Positions 39,801 to 51,732 of a DNA stretch of 64,000 nt are shown here, in pieces. Position 1 is the first letter of the stretch. Each line of letters starts with the position of its first letter. Under the pieces are notes generated by a model. It did no database searches. It was not told where the DNA came from and saw only the letters and a list, made by a program, of their open reading frames with translations. Origin of the DNA: Apostichopus japonicus (Eukaryota; Echinodermata; Holothuroidea; Aspidochirotida; Stichopodidae); contig NC_092564.1 of NCBI RefSeq assembly GCF_037975245.1, positions 26,033,484 to 26,097,483 on the forward strand. Direction: 5' to 3'. The position numbers were made by a program, and so were the translations under genes.

Positions 39801-42800
39801 AGGTATACATGAAATTTCCAATTTTTTGGGGGGCATATCACTTTGCTTTAAAACTACAGATAATTCCCATCATTGCATGCACACAAAGTTAATATTTGCC
39901 GTCTATACATGCTAAGATCTATACTCTTTTTTGTTGTTGAGTGAAGTGAGCCTATTTAAACCAATTCGTTTCTTTGGAAAGAGTTTGGTTCCAATATTAT
40001 TATTATTATATTATGTTGTAGCATATTATACTCAAAGAATAACAGCACAGCTGCTTCTCACAAATTGCCATTTGCAGGGGGCATAGTGACACCATTTCCT
40101 CCCCCTGAGAAATGTTCAGAATTTCTTGCAAATGGGTCACATTTGATAACGCACGCACGCACGGACGCACGCAAAGTCGTAAAGCCTTGCAACATTTAAA
40201 TTTTCACTACACAAATTAAGTTATTATGACGGAAATCATAACAACATTTACCATCTAAGCCCTGTAACCAAAACAAAAGGACCCCCGCACCCCATCGGGA
40301 TTGTGCTCCCCCGGCCCCCTGCCACCTGTTGCAGGTCTTTTTACGTTTTCTCTCTTTCACTATGACTGAAAAAGTGTATAGCTGATATTTGTGCTGACTT
40401 ACTTGGAACAAAGTCCATTATTATGACAACGACAGACTTTCTCGCAATTTTGACCATAGGTTTCATCATCACACGGCTCAGAACACGTGACACCTCTCCA
40501 TCCGGCAGTACACGTACACTCTCCACTTGCTATGTCACAGTCGGCCTCGTTCTCACATAGGCACTGGTTGCTACATCCACTTCCCCAAGTACCCTCCAAA
40601 CATGGTAGGGTGCAAAAAGTACCCTGCCAACCTGGTTCGCATGTACAAGTTCCGTCGAATCTAGAACACGTGATTGCGTTCTGACACCTGCAATGTTTCT
40701 CACAATTCGGACCATACATCCCATCAAGACATTGTGCGTCGCATGTTCTGCCGTGCCAGCCGGCAGGACACGTGCATCGACCATCGAAGCGGTCGCACAA
40801 GCCACCATTCGCACAACGGCATATTCCTACGCAATCCTGTCCGAACTGACCCTCTGGACAAGGTGTTAAACAATTCTCGATCCAACCAGGTGGACATGTA
40901 CACGCACCCGTGACTGTATCACACTCGCCCCCGTTTTCGCATTGGCATTCGAATGCACAGTCTGGTCCAAACGAACCAACACTACACGGCTCATCGCAGG
41001 CCGGACCATGAAGACCTGCAATACACATACATTCTCCTGTCGTTGGATCACACGTAGCATTGTTTTGACAATTGCATACTTGAGAACACTGAAGTCCAAA
41101 ATGAAATTTATCGCAAGGTGTTTCACAAAGATCACCTTGGGAACCAAGTGGACAATTACATGATCCTGTCACCTTATCACAAATACCACCATTCTGACAC
41201 CTACACAGTTCTCGACACCCGTCGCCATAAGTTCTCTCCGGGCAACCTGTGGAACATGTGACACCGATCCAACCTGGTTTACATGTGCAAATGCCAGTTA
41301 CGAAGTTACAGTCGCCCCCATTTTGGCATCGGCAAACTTGAAGACAATCAAACCCGTAAAATCCTGTATCACACCGCTGACTGCAAATCATGTCAGTGAA
41401 GCCAGGTGGACAAATGCAGCGACCATCTATGTGAGAGCACAGACCGTCGTGTTGGCAGCGGCATGGAATTGCACACTCGTAACCAAAGAATCCATCGTCA
41501 CAAGGTTGGTCACAGATGGCACCTTGCCATCCCGGTGTGCACAAGCAAGAACCGTCTACATGATGACACGGTGCGTTGTTCTTGCAGAAACAAGACATCC
41601 CGCAATCAGCGCCAAAGAATCCTTCGTCGCAAGGTTCCTCACAGAAGGACCCTTGCCATCCATTTTGACATTGGCAACTACCATCAAATCTGTTACACAA
41701 TGCATCATTTCGACAACGACAAACCTTGCCACAGTTGGGGCCGTAAAAGCCCTGAGGACATTCTTCCGTACATCTTGCTCCTCTCCATCCTCTGTCGCAT
41801 TCGCAGGTTCCGTCTAAGTGATTACAGCCGACAAAATTTACACAATCGCAAGTCAAAGAACAGGATGGACCGAAAAACCCAAACCCACAAGGGTCTGCAC
41901 AATCCTCTCCTTGCCAGCCGTCGGTGCAAATGCATCTACCTGTGTATATGCCACACTGTGCTCCGTTTTGACAAGAACACTGTTGGGCGCAGTTTTCTCC
42001 AAATGTCCCAGGTTGACACGGTAGAGTGCACATGGTGCCTCTCCGTCCGGGAGGACAAATGCAGGTGCCGGTTATATGGTCACATCCAGCATCAGTGGGA
42101 CAGCTGCACGTACCCAAACAACCCAAACCCCAGGTTCCTGTGGGACATTTGTTGATACAAGTCATTCCAGTGAAACCTGGTGCGCAATGACAGTCGCCTG
42201 TCACGTGTTGGCAGGAGGCATTATTCAAACAAAAACAATCAGTCAGACATTGTAATCCAAACGTGGCGTGAGGACATATCAAGTCGCAATATGTCCCCAT
42301 ATATCCCGGAGCACAAGAACAAGATCCATCAATTGGGTTACAATCCCCATCATTCCGACAGCGACAAACTTTACCACAATTCGGACCGAAGAATCCTTGA
42401 TTGCACGAGTTCTCACATCGACTCCCAACGAAACCGGGAAGGCATTCGCATAGTCCATCAACAGAGTCGCATAACGCTCCATTTTCGCATGTACAAAGAT
42501 AGGCGCAGTTTTTACCGTAGAACCCGGCAGGGCAGAAGCTTTCACAGAGGGGTCCTCTGGTTCCAGGAGGACAATCGCAGACACCCCTTGTTCGGTCACA
42601 TGTTCCTCCGTTTTCACAGTCACATTGCTTAGCGCAATCAATGCCGTAATGACCAGACGGACAAGCTGTTAAAGAGAAGGAAAAATGTGCGTTAAACCAG
42701 AACAGATTGCATTTCACATTTTCATAATATTGCTAATAATGTATTGAACGGTTCTTACTTCTAACGTGAACACACGGTTCGTATTTGCTGGGTAAAATCA

Positions 42801-45800
42801 AACACCTTTTCGCATTGATTTACATATATGCCTCTGCGATTTTTAAATATTAAGACACTGTTTTGCGCCTAACGAGTTCAAGAAAAAAAAATTCTAACGC
42901 ATATTTATGACGTTACAGTAATTATAAGGCATGTAACGGTTATTACAACGCATGCCAATTACATACAATCATATCCCGTGTTAGTATACCCTTCCGTATT
43001 GGTTATAACATTTGGGGAAGTCGTTACAATAAGAATGGTAATAATAATATAAGTTTAACCACTGAAAAACACATTGCAATTTATTTTTTCTTTCAGTATG
43101 TGCCCGAAAAGTTCTCAGCATATTGCCCGAATTTTCACAAAAATATTTGGTTGGGGTGCAGCCCCCACCCCCCCCCCGCCTCCTACGCTTATGCTAGTCT
43201 AGATTAAAACAAACTAATGATCATAACTTTGTATATGATTTCATAACATTCCATTAGTTCTTGGCTATGTGTCAATTTGAATACTGTTGAAAGCTTTCAG
43301 ATCTGTACCCTGATGATATCCCTCTGATTCCTCAATGTTCCAAATAACACATTCAGTTATGACAAATTCATCACGTAACCACGAAGATTAGGGAAAGTAG
43401 CGAAGAGCAACTCTCCTTGATTTAAACCTCGTCTGTGTTTGTTTTTTTGGTGGTGGTTTTTTGTTTTGCTACTAGAGTCATGCTGTCAATTACGTGACAG
43501 AGTTTCTCATATTTTGGTCAGACATCACTCCTAACCTTACCTTCTTGGCACTGACTACCCGTCCATCCACACGGACAAGTACATTGGTTGGGAGAGCTGC
43601 ATAGACCACCGTTCATACAGTCGTTGTTGCAGGTAGCTAATATAAATACAAGCAGAAAAACGAGAGGATTGAGAGTTTAGTGATTTAGTGGATATTACAT
43701 GCTTGCATTTGTACACATTATTTCTCTTGTCATCAAATAATATCTCAACGGTGCCAGATTAACAAACCTTTGGAACGCACCGGTACCACACTTGTGATAA
43801 TCATTGCTATGAAAATTGTTGGGGCCTTGTCACACCCACCCCCTACCCCTCCCCCCAGTGCCGGGAATCATGTTTGCTCGGCGTGAAATACTTCATAGTG
43901 TTCGCCTACACCATTGCCCTTGAAATAACAGTCAACCTGGTTTTCGAGCAATTTTTTTTTTATGAAGCGCAACCAGCTGTTCGTATAAGATCAAGTCTTA
44001 CGTTGACAGAGCCCAGACACGTTTTGGTATCCATGACAGCAGCCAATCACGTGTTTGTACATCGTAACGTAGACAACACCGTTAGTTTCATAGTAAATTG
44101 GTCTGCAAGGAAAAAATGATAAAAAAAAATTCACATGACACTACACATTTAACTACTTTTTTCCTGAAAATATGATTCTAATTTCAGAAATAAACTAGAA
44201 TAACTTTCGTTATGATATAGATGAATTCAAATCTTTGAAACCAATATATAGTTGTAATAAAAAAAAAGTATGCTAGGCTATATAGTTACACAATTAGATG
44301 AGACTTTATGGGATGGAAATCAAGCTGGCAAGATATACCTTTGCTTATATAGAGGGTTTGATCCTGACCGCCTACTTCACTGAGAAAACTCATCACTTTA
44401 CCAATGAGAAAGACAATCGAATGGTTCTGTTATTCAATCATATCTTGTTTACAGAATCATGTAGCAGACAAGAAAGTACTAATTCCGCGAATATGTTTTA
44501 CTAATATATGTTACAGTAACGTGTTATAGTAACGAATATGTTCTGAAAGTAACATTCGCACGAATTAATCAGTAGTTCATGTGTCAATGAAGTGAACATG
44601 CGCAGACGTATCGCTTAATATAATGTTGATCGAATCAGTTTCTTTTGTAGATAAAAGTAAAGAACGAAATCATGTAACAAATCGACCGTGACGGTTTGTA
44701 TACAAATAGGAAACATGGTGTCAATTTAGTTGATCCAACTTTGTATGTTCATTTCAATATTTGTTTGTTCCATCACGTGATCTTACCTTGACTATATCCC
44801 CGCAATAACCCTCCCCCTTTGTCCCGTCCCCTCCCCCACACCACAAAGAAATGAAACTAAAACATATAAAGAAAGCTCAAGACCGCTCCTGCAAAGGATA
44901 TATTGACCATTATTCCTCCGCCCCCCCCCCCGCCAACTCACCACCCCACCCCGGTCACATTGATTCTATCTTTCTTGGTAAATCCGGCAGAACTCTTTAA
45001 GTTTTAAGATAACTAACAGCTGTATTCCCGAAATGAATTGAGACTTCTATAATTACCTTTGCCGTGAGCACGTGAATAAATCCATCCATCCACATGGTAT
45101 TGCGTATGTTTCCAGTCTATGAGCGGTAACCGTCGAACGTCGTGAAACAGTAGTCCTAAAAAAAAGTATAAAAAAGATTGATAACTTTTAATACATTACG
45201 TAAGCCGACATAATTTATACTACCGTATGCATGTACGTATAAGGCCCTACAAAGATGCCGGTCAGTCGATACATTAAATTAAATGATGGGAAAAGACGCA
45301 GCTTTTGTATCGGTTTCACGTCGTAGTAGTACCACTGGAAATTCGACCGTTTTGGGTGGGGGGGGAGGGGGATGGAGAAAAAAGAGGACAGGGGAGGAAG
45401 AGATGGAGAAAGGAAAGGAAAGGACTGAGGGAGGAGGTGGGTGGATGGATGGATGAGGAGCAAACTGTCTGAACGTGAACTACAGACAAAATGCTAAACT
45501 GGTCAATTCTCTTCCTTTACCATCCCCTTCTTTTCTCACCCCCCCCCCTCCCCCGCACCCTCCCCTTCTTCCTAAGTACAAATATTTCTAGCAAAAAATT
45601 GGAGAGTAAGTTACCTCCCTTTATTAAATGCTGAGTAGTAGATTCTCAATTTATTTGTCGAACAAAATCCTAACAGATAAAGGCAGTAATTTTGGTGATA
45701 CGGATATGACGCGGTATAAAGTACATGTTTTAGTAACACGAATTGACTTTATGCACTTTATGGCTCTAACTCCGGTCTGGCATGTCCATTATTGCACCTG

Positions 45801-45981
45801 TTTAAGGATTAAATATTACATCAAATAAAAGAAAAAACGACATTATTATAGACTATACTTACGCAACTTGATACTGACAGAAGCCAGAAATTTGTGTCGG
45901 TGAAATAGCAGGCGTGAGGCAGTGACAAACACCGGCTAGATTTGATACGAGACAGATGATGAAAAACAAAATAAAATTCAT
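27807..45981 (-). CDS. Secreted EMI domain plus 37 EGF-repeat protein
   Basis: Exons: 45863-45981, 45057-45155, 44002-44102, 43541-43636, 40403-42665, 39438-39533, 38924-39214, 36022-37770, 33944-34129, 30910-31097, 30031-30145, 29607-29775, 27807-27944. All phases join, giving 1869 aa. Residues 1-22 are a signal peptide ([17 protein letters not shown]). Residues ~35-106 are an EMI domain, with CGWMDLFTC and ending [13 protein letters not shown] short EGF module (~107-138) precedes 37 laminin-type EGF repeats of 43 residues (about 139-1729), each with eight cysteines ([15 protein letters not shown]...C.C..GWQG..C). Residues ~1730-1869 form an unrecognised region with six cysteines and no membrane segment. 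The EMI-EGF layout matches MEGF10/11/PEAR1, which have about 15-17 repeats, a membrane span and a cytoplasmic tail that are absent here. It may act in the matrix or as a soluble recognition factor (inference). Confidence 0.93.
27986..28227. repeat. (GGAT)n tetranucleotide microsatellite
   Basis: About 50 copies of ATGG/GGAT, degenerating into GAATGGATAAAT variants at the right end. It lies in the last intron of the EMI-EGF gene. The open frame reading (HPSI)n is a by-product of the repeat. Confidence 0.97.
30193..30472 (-). mobile_element. tRNA-derived SINE (minus strand)
   Basis: On the minus strand the element begins GGGCGGAGTGTATAGCCTAG. It has box A TAGCCTAGTGGTTAACG and box B CCGGTTCGATTCC (about 30405-30419), then a non-tRNA body containing GACGTTAAATGGATGTGTGC. 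It ends in a (CATA)n/(CAGA)n tail at 30193-30240. It lies in EMI-EGF intron 10 in the sense direction. It is a different family from the 14.1-kb SINE. Confidence 0.8.
31521..31956 (+). mobile_element. 5'-truncated LINE 3' end with 27-bp target duplication
   Basis: An open frame (to TAA at 31788-31790) reads [20 protein letters not shown], then [27 protein letters not shown] and a final LANEF. This is the C-terminal signature of CR1/L2/Jockey-type non-LTR retrotransposon ORF2 proteins (HPL...R..R...SF.P.AI..LN). About 160 bp of 3'UTR follows, with AATAAAG near 31931 and a short TATCTTATA tail. The insertion is flanked by a 27-bp direct repeat at 31494-31520 and 31957-31983 that differs at one base. 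It lies antisense in intron 9 of the EMI-EGF gene. The low divergence of the duplication indicates a recent insertion. Confidence 0.9.
38023..38263. mobile_element. hAT-like MITE, 241 bp, with 8-bp target duplication
   Basis: The ends are CAGGCGCGTAGC and GGCTATGCGCCTG (inverted, one mismatch). The element is flanked on both sides by the same 8 bp, TATATGTA (38015-38022 and 38264-38271), typical of hAT transposition. The interior has CTATCTAAGCG...AGCGCCAC and a long C run near the right end. It is non-coding and lies in EMI-EGF intron 7. Related copies lie at 50.7, 51.4 and 52.1 kb. Confidence 0.85.
43090..43192. mobile_element. Transposon fragment with poly-C end
   Basis: GGGGTGCAGCCCCCAC plus a C run and CCTCCTACGC matches, in inverted orientation, the outer element near 51320-51350 and 51741-51760 (CGTAGGAGGCG ... 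GGGGGTGCAGCCCC). It is probably one end of the same DNA-transposon family, in EMI-EGF intron 4. Confidence 0.5.
45352..45444. repeat. Purine-rich low-complexity tract
   Basis: A GGGGGGA/GGAAAGG-rich stretch lies in EMI-EGF intron 1. No coding or regulatory signal is recognised. Confidence 0.7.
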
Positions 45982-46691
45982 TTTGCAAAAGGAATAGGCC
46001 TAGGCCTAAATAAGAAGAAATCGTCCAAGTGAAATGTGTCAGAATCTATTACACGCAAGTATAGCCACATAATCGTTGTCGATCCAATTGCAAATAATCC
46101 AATCTTGACACATTGAGTATAGATTGTGTATGGGGTGGGTCACATAGCCTTCAGTCCCATGCACTTCATCGTGTACTATATGGACGGACGGGTATATATT
46201 AGTTAATCCGTGCTTTTTTTTACATTCCTACGTACATTTAGAAATAAATCGCACGTTTATTGTAAAAACAAGCTCATGTTTAAGAATATTGGAATGTAAG
46301 CATGTCAAAACATTCGACAAATGACGTGGAATCACACCAACCAATTGGTTTGGTTAATAATGTCCTTGTTGATTGTCATCCATGTAATAATAAGGAGAGC
46401 CAACCTTGGGAAGAGTTCCTTCCATCCGCCTCTCCCCCGTCTATCCTCTCTCTGAGTCCCCGGTGTCCCAGTCCACCCGGTTCCTCACCCGCCATCCAAC
46501 CTTCCCCGTGTCCCTCCCTTCCAATCTGACTAAATATGTACAGTATATATGTACTTGATACTTGAGAAGGTACCAAGTAAGTATAAGAATGGCTTATACA
46601 AATGTAGTGAGACTGTACACACAAATATACAACCGGCTTTCTATGACAACCCGGCCGTGCAACTTGGTTGCGCATCTTTCTTATCATCCTA

Positions 46692-47413
46692 TAGTCAGTG
46701 TAGTAACGAGTCAGTCACGTGCGAGTCACTCACAGTTGGAGTCTGTCTGGTGTTCGAGTCACAAGTAAGTTAGATACAGTTGTTATGTTAATCACAGGTC
46801 GAGTCAGTCCGTGTTCGAGTCACAAGCTGACTCAGTTGTTTTGTTAATCACAGGTCGAGTCAGTCGGTGTGCGAGTCACAAGTGGACTCAGTTGTTTTGT
46901 TAATCACAGGTCGAGTCAGTCCGTGTGTGAGTCACAAGTGGACTCAGTGGTTATGTTAATCACAGGTCGAGTCAGTCGGTGTGCGAGTCACAAGTGGACT
47001 GAGTCGATATGTTAATCATAGGTCGAGTCAGTCGGTGTGCGAGTCACAAGTGGACTGAGTCGATATGTTAATCACAGGTCGAGTCAGTTGGTGTGCGAGT
47101 CACAAGTGGACTTAATGGTTATGTTAATCACAGGTCGAGTCAGTCGGTGTGCGAGTCACAAGTGAACTCAGTTGTTTTGTTAATCACAGGTCGAGTCAGT
47201 CGGTGTGCGAGTCACAAGTGGACTCTGTTGTTGTGTTAATCACAGGCCGAGTCAGTCGGTGTGCGAGTCACAAGTGGACTCGGTGGTTATGTTAATCACA
47301 GATCGAGACAGTCGGTGCGAGTCACAAGTGGACTCAGTTGTTTTGTTAATCACAGGTCGCGTCAGTTGATGTGCGAGTCACAAGTGGACTCAGTGGTTAT
47401 GTTAATCACAGGT
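46692..47413. repeat. 56-bp minisatellite, about 12-13 copies
   Basis: The unit contains TTAATCACAGGTCGAGTCAG, then TCGGTGTGCGAGTCACAAGT and GGACTCAGTTGTTTTG. Spacing between successive GTCGAGTCAG motifs is 56 bp (for example 46801, 46857, 46913). Units differ by a few bases, and the first and last are truncated or diverged. There are no distinct spacers and no conserved frame. Confidence 0.95.
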
Positions 47414-47744
47414 GGAGATCAGTCGATCGTCCCACTAACGCTATCAGTTAACCTTAGGTTAAGTACCTCTCAACACAAAAAACAAATCGTAGGGAAAGGA
47501 TATATTAGATAACCTTTAGGCTACCCCGACAGACCTTTTGCAAGTAAATCAATATTTCTTATGTTTATAAAATAAAGTTTCAGTTGTTGACTTTGTTAAA
47601 AGCTGAAGGTTTAGCTCTTGACTGAGAGCATGCACCTCCCGAGAAATCATCTTCGTAAACCTCAGTAAGTTTGCATGTTGTTTTCTTACGCATTTTACCC
47701 CTTACTGAAGCAATGTTGAGAACGTTATACTATACGCTCTAAAA

Positions 47745-47930
47745 ACAACCTGGTGAAATTTTACCAGGAACTGGGGAAATTTTCACCAGGAGCTGCATTT
47801 ATATGCCACCCTCCATATCCTGGTTGTTTTCACCAGGTTTCCTGGTGAATGAGATGTTAACAAAACCCCTGGTAGAAATAACCAGGAAATCCTGGTTAAA
47901 TTTCCTGGTTAGACTTTACCACTATTTTAC
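47745..47930. repeat. CCTGGT/ACCAGG palindrome-rich block
   Basis: About ten CCTGGT or ACCAGG hexamers occur in under 190 bp, forming several nested short palindromes such as ACCAGGAAATCCTGGT. It is probably part of an uncharacterised repetitive element; no coding sequence. Confidence 0.55.
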
Positions 47931-48474
47931 AATTCAATTCACGTTTATGGTTTAGAAACAGGAAAGAAGCCTTGATCGACCCTCTAATTATGCACATATT
48001 TCAGGCGTCTTGATAGTTTTGGTATGTACTGCCCTCCTCTCTTACCAGTCTCGACTCTACTATTGCACCTTTCCATTAACCTAGCTAACCTATTAACTGA
48101 CATCATTTTAGAACTTCACTCCCATTGACCCTCCTCTGGTTACGTCCACCACCTCTCCCTCCTAAATTCACGAAGTAAAGAAGTGTAATTCTACCGACAA
48201 ATTCCATGGTTAGGAATTACACTTGTTCACTGTTTTCAGTTGTGTTTTGCATCTCATCAGCGTGAAGACATGTAAGTATCATTGCATGTAAATACCAAAA
48301 CTAGTGAGGTTTAGTTTATTGTTGTTGTAACAATTAATGTTTGGGATATTGTATTAGAAGGTGAAATCAATATAGAAACCACATATGATGAGGAACATTT
48401 ATACTGTGGAGGGATAATCAGTAGTCATTGTAAAATGGTCAGATGCTGCTATTGAATAAAGCATATGAACTCAC

Positions 48475-49612
48475 CTTTAGAATATCCATCTATTTTCTTA
48501 GACACCTGGAATACTTCTGGATATGCGGAATACACATGATCTGCATAGTCGATTATCTGTTCTGCCAAAGCATCCCTTTCTGATAAAGAAAGCTCTTACA
48601 CACTTGTTGCAAATAATGAAAGTCTTGCTCTATCTGTAGTTATAATGCAATGACATGAACACACATGTTAGCTGTACTTACATTGACTTAAACAGATGAA
48701 ACAAATTAAGACATGTAGACTCACATATACCACAGAGAAATAAAACTAGATTGAACTCAGAGACTTACCCATCTTTAAGTTAAAAGTACATGTTTTCATG
48801 GAGAACTGTGGGGACGCAAGTTTGTTCTAAGCGGACACAAACATTCTTAAGACGTTTTAACTTTAAATCTTGGTAACAATAATGAGTGTAGAGTTATATA
48901 CACTGTTTAAAATTAATCATGTTGGGTTGCGGGAATTCTCTGGTAGTGAAAAATAATTTCTGTAATCGTTTCCGATTATTTCCAGAAACAGGGTAAGCCC
49001 CTGCAGGGTATACACACTGACCTCTGGTCAGTGGGTATACAGCATCTGCTGTGCCTAAATGGTGATATAATTTGCGTAACTGACAGTCCTACTTCGGGGG
49101 CGTATATTCATAGTATAAGAACAGCATGAGATGTAATAATAATCCAACAATTCATATTCATATCTGTTTAATATTGTAAGGCGTATAACATCAGGAGTAC
49201 AAAGCTTTGGCCTAGTAATGTGGTTGGTGTCATTTTTTTAAAGCTGTTTTATAAGAAATTAATTTCGTGTTTGCCAAATTCGCCGGGGTTTTCCCGACTT
49301 GTTTCCCGGGTAGCTCCCTACTTGGACGCTAAGGTGTATTAGATCACGTGCGACTCCTGTATAGCAGACACATTGTATAAACCAGGCAAATGCAGTAGCT
49401 CTTTGGCAAAGGGTATGATATCCCAGTTCCAAGAATATACAGCAGGACATTAATTTTCGATCCGCGCGACAACAAAATAGTTTGTTGAACTTACCCGCAC
49501 CATTCCCAATGTGCTGAAGATTATTGTTACATGGCAACCGACCATACATGCCTGTCACGGGTAATGGAATATCTCTTGGTATGCGAGATTGTCCTTCGTA
49601 AAAACTTTCCAT
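48475..49612 (-). CDS. Possible fragment of an unknown small gene (two exons)
   Basis: I do not recognise this protein. Exon A (49495-49612) starts with an ATG, reads MESFYEGQSRIPRDIPLPVT and then GMYGRLPCNNNLQHIGNGA, and ends at a GTAAGT donor in phase 1. Exon B (48475-48579) follows a TTTATCAG acceptor, supplies the two bases needed, reads RDALAEQIIDYADHVYSAYP and EVFQVSKKIDGYSK, and ends at a GTGAGT donor. Joined, they give about 74 residues, still open. No convincing terminal exon was found below 48475. It could be the start of a lineage-specific or transposon-borne gene, or a chance combination. The matching phases and good splice sites are the only support. Confidence 0.35.
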
Positions 49613-50099
49613 TGATCTGTTTGTCAAGCCACCGAAGGCTGTCGACGTAAGTAAACCATGTGACTATTTGCTCATCCTCTCGCCTATTGTACTTTAATAC
49701 AAAGAGCAAAGAGGAGGCAGTTGCATGGAAACCTCAACAATGAATGCAAGTATTCTCATTAGCATAACCGAATTAAGAAATGACGTAATTTTGAGTAGTA
49801 TATATGGAGAAAATAGAAAACAGGAGAGTTAGTTCAACAGTGTACCGGCAGGTCTTTGGCATTTCTGTCCAATCCGTTTGTATGGCAACACACTTTCTTG
49901 TTCCTTTGTCAAAGGCGAGGTAGGCCTATATATTCTACTACACGGGATAATAATATAGCCTATTACAAAGAAGGTATGGTATATATATATATTTTTTTAT
50001 ATTTAATTTTGTTTAATATTTGTTTGCCTTTTTCTTCAGTGATCTTCCGTTCACTTTAATTTCATACCATGTTTTTATGTATTTAATCAGGCCCATATA

Positions 50100-50102
<3 letters not shown>

Positions 50103-50186
<84 letters not shown>
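50103..50186. repeat. (TA)n microsatellite
   Basis: An almost perfect TA dinucleotide run of about 80 bases in intergenic DNA. Confidence 0.97.
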
Positions 50187-50188
<2 letters not shown>

Positions 50189-50660
50189 GAAAATGACATC
50201 ATATTTACCTTTCGTCTCGGAGTCTAAAACAGTGCAACAGTTTGAAGTATGTAGGCACACAATTCAGTTTGATATGTAGTAGACTGTTAACTAAAACCAC
50301 ACTGATTTATTGTCGTATAAGTAGCTCCCAAAAGTGATTTCCGAACCGTTTTGATGACTCTTTGTTTCATTTTGTCGGTGCTCAACCAGTCTCCCCTCCC
50401 TTCATCCGTTCCTACATGTGTGGAGAGTTTGACCCGCCTCGATATTTGGAAATAATTCTGAGAGTTAGAACCTCAAATTATGAAAGTACTTTCAAAAGCA
50501 AAAAAAAAAAATATATATATTATTAAAGTAATCGCGAGGCGAGGCGTAGATACTGGCCAAAGTTCCATATAGGCCTAATACAAAAGTTAACAAAGTACAG
50601 ACTGTATATATACCTATATATATATATGAAGCAGTTATACCTAGGCTATATATTAATATA

Positions 50661-50830
50661 CAGGCGCGTATCCAGGATTTTCAAACCCGGGGGCGCGAAT
50701 TACTATCTAAGCGGAGCGCCACCATCGGTTGGCGCGCAGCGTACAAGAAAATTTCTTATTTTGATACCCCCCAGATCACCGGAAACGGCACTTCTCGGGC
50801 TTGAAATGACCAACTAGATGTACACTTTTT
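50661..50830. mobile_element. MITE copy related to the 38.0-kb element
   Basis: The left end CAGGCGCGTATCCAGG is followed by the shared interior CTATCTAAGCGGAGCGCCAC (from 50703), a GTTGGCGCG..GCGTACAAGAAA block and AGATCACCGGAAACGGCACT. The right end is not found next to it, so the copy is truncated or interrupted. Confidence 0.7.
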
Positions 50831-51348
50831 GCCTGAGAACCAAGTATTTCCTAATAGTTTTTTTTTCCATCCATAACCTTTTTGAAGATTGTTAACTCGG
50901 CACACATCATGTTCGACCTGATCGCATCTCCTGTGGGTCTTTGCTTTTGTAGGTGATTCTACGTCGCGGCCCACAATACCCGTCAGCCCCACTTTTCAAG
51001 GTTTTAAGCCCCATATTTGTTCAGAATTTGAAAATTCACAATTCTCGTGAATAAACTCACTTGAAAACATACCCATAATGTTGTACAAAATTTCATCTAT
51101 GGACAACCAATATAGACAAACTTCCTTCAACCCCTAACAGACCGGTCAAAATTGCACGAGTAGAGGGAAGTGTGATGCAGAATGTTGGTCATAAATTTTC
51201 GAAAATTCAGACACAGTTAATTTATTGGTGTATAGAAATATTGCAACCTCTTATAACGGCCATTATAAAACTTGGTTGAAGGAAATGAAAAAATAGCAGA
51301 TATTTCCGAAACCGAACACTACACACATAGGCGTAGGAGGCGCGGCGG

Positions 51349-51732
51349 AAGTGGCGGAGCTAGGGGTATTGGTCGGAGGGGCGAGAATGGTCTGTAGGGG
51401 CGCTTTCAACACTATCTAAGCGGTGCGCCACCACTGGTTGGCGCGTAGCGTATAGGAAATTTTTGAGTAAAGATACTCCCTAGATCGCCGGAAATGACCC
51501 TTTCCGGGCCTGGCTAATTTGCAGATAAACGAAGAATAAATAGGTGTCATCTCCAAATTACACCAACAAAATGTGACAAATGTCAATAAGTAGATGAGAG
51601 CGCAATAAAAAAGTCAATAATCTAGAATAAGTAAAAAGTGGTAAAGAGCTGAAAAAGGCGCCAGCAGTCCATTTGAGTCTGTCAGGGGGGGGGGGGCACG
51701 CGCCCCCTGACCGTATGAACGCTCCGCCACTG
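51349..51732. mobile_element. hAT-like MITE nested in another element
   Basis: The left end AAGTGGCGGAGC and right end GCTCCGCCACTG are inverted repeats apart from the first base. Both sides carry the same 8 bp CGCGGCGG (51341-51348 and 51733-51740), a hAT-type target duplication. The interior contains CTATCTAAGCGGTGCGCCAC at 51412, shared with the copies at 38.0, 50.7 and 52.1 kb. The host is an older element whose halves show at 51325-51348 (CATAGGCGTAGGAGGCG) and from 51741 (GGGTGCAGCCCC). Confidence 0.8.

Larger units (their letters stand above)
45982..48474. other. Repeat-rich intergenic region upstream of EMI-EGF gene
   Basis: Apart from the 56-bp minisatellite and the CCTGGT-rich block listed separately, I see no coding sequence. 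An imperfect inverted pair AGTGTAATTCT/GAATTACACT lies at 48182-48233. The promoter of the EMI-EGF gene should lie just right of 45981; no core element stands out. Confidence 0.5.

Noticed and set aside
41323-42632. Several long plus-strand open frames at 41.3-42.6 kb
   Set aside because: They are antisense by-products of EMI-EGF exon 5 and disagree with the splice structure.
46692-47413. A CRISPR-like array of regular repeats
   Set aside because: The repeats are contiguous 56-bp units with no unique spacers, in an animal genome; this is a minisatellite.
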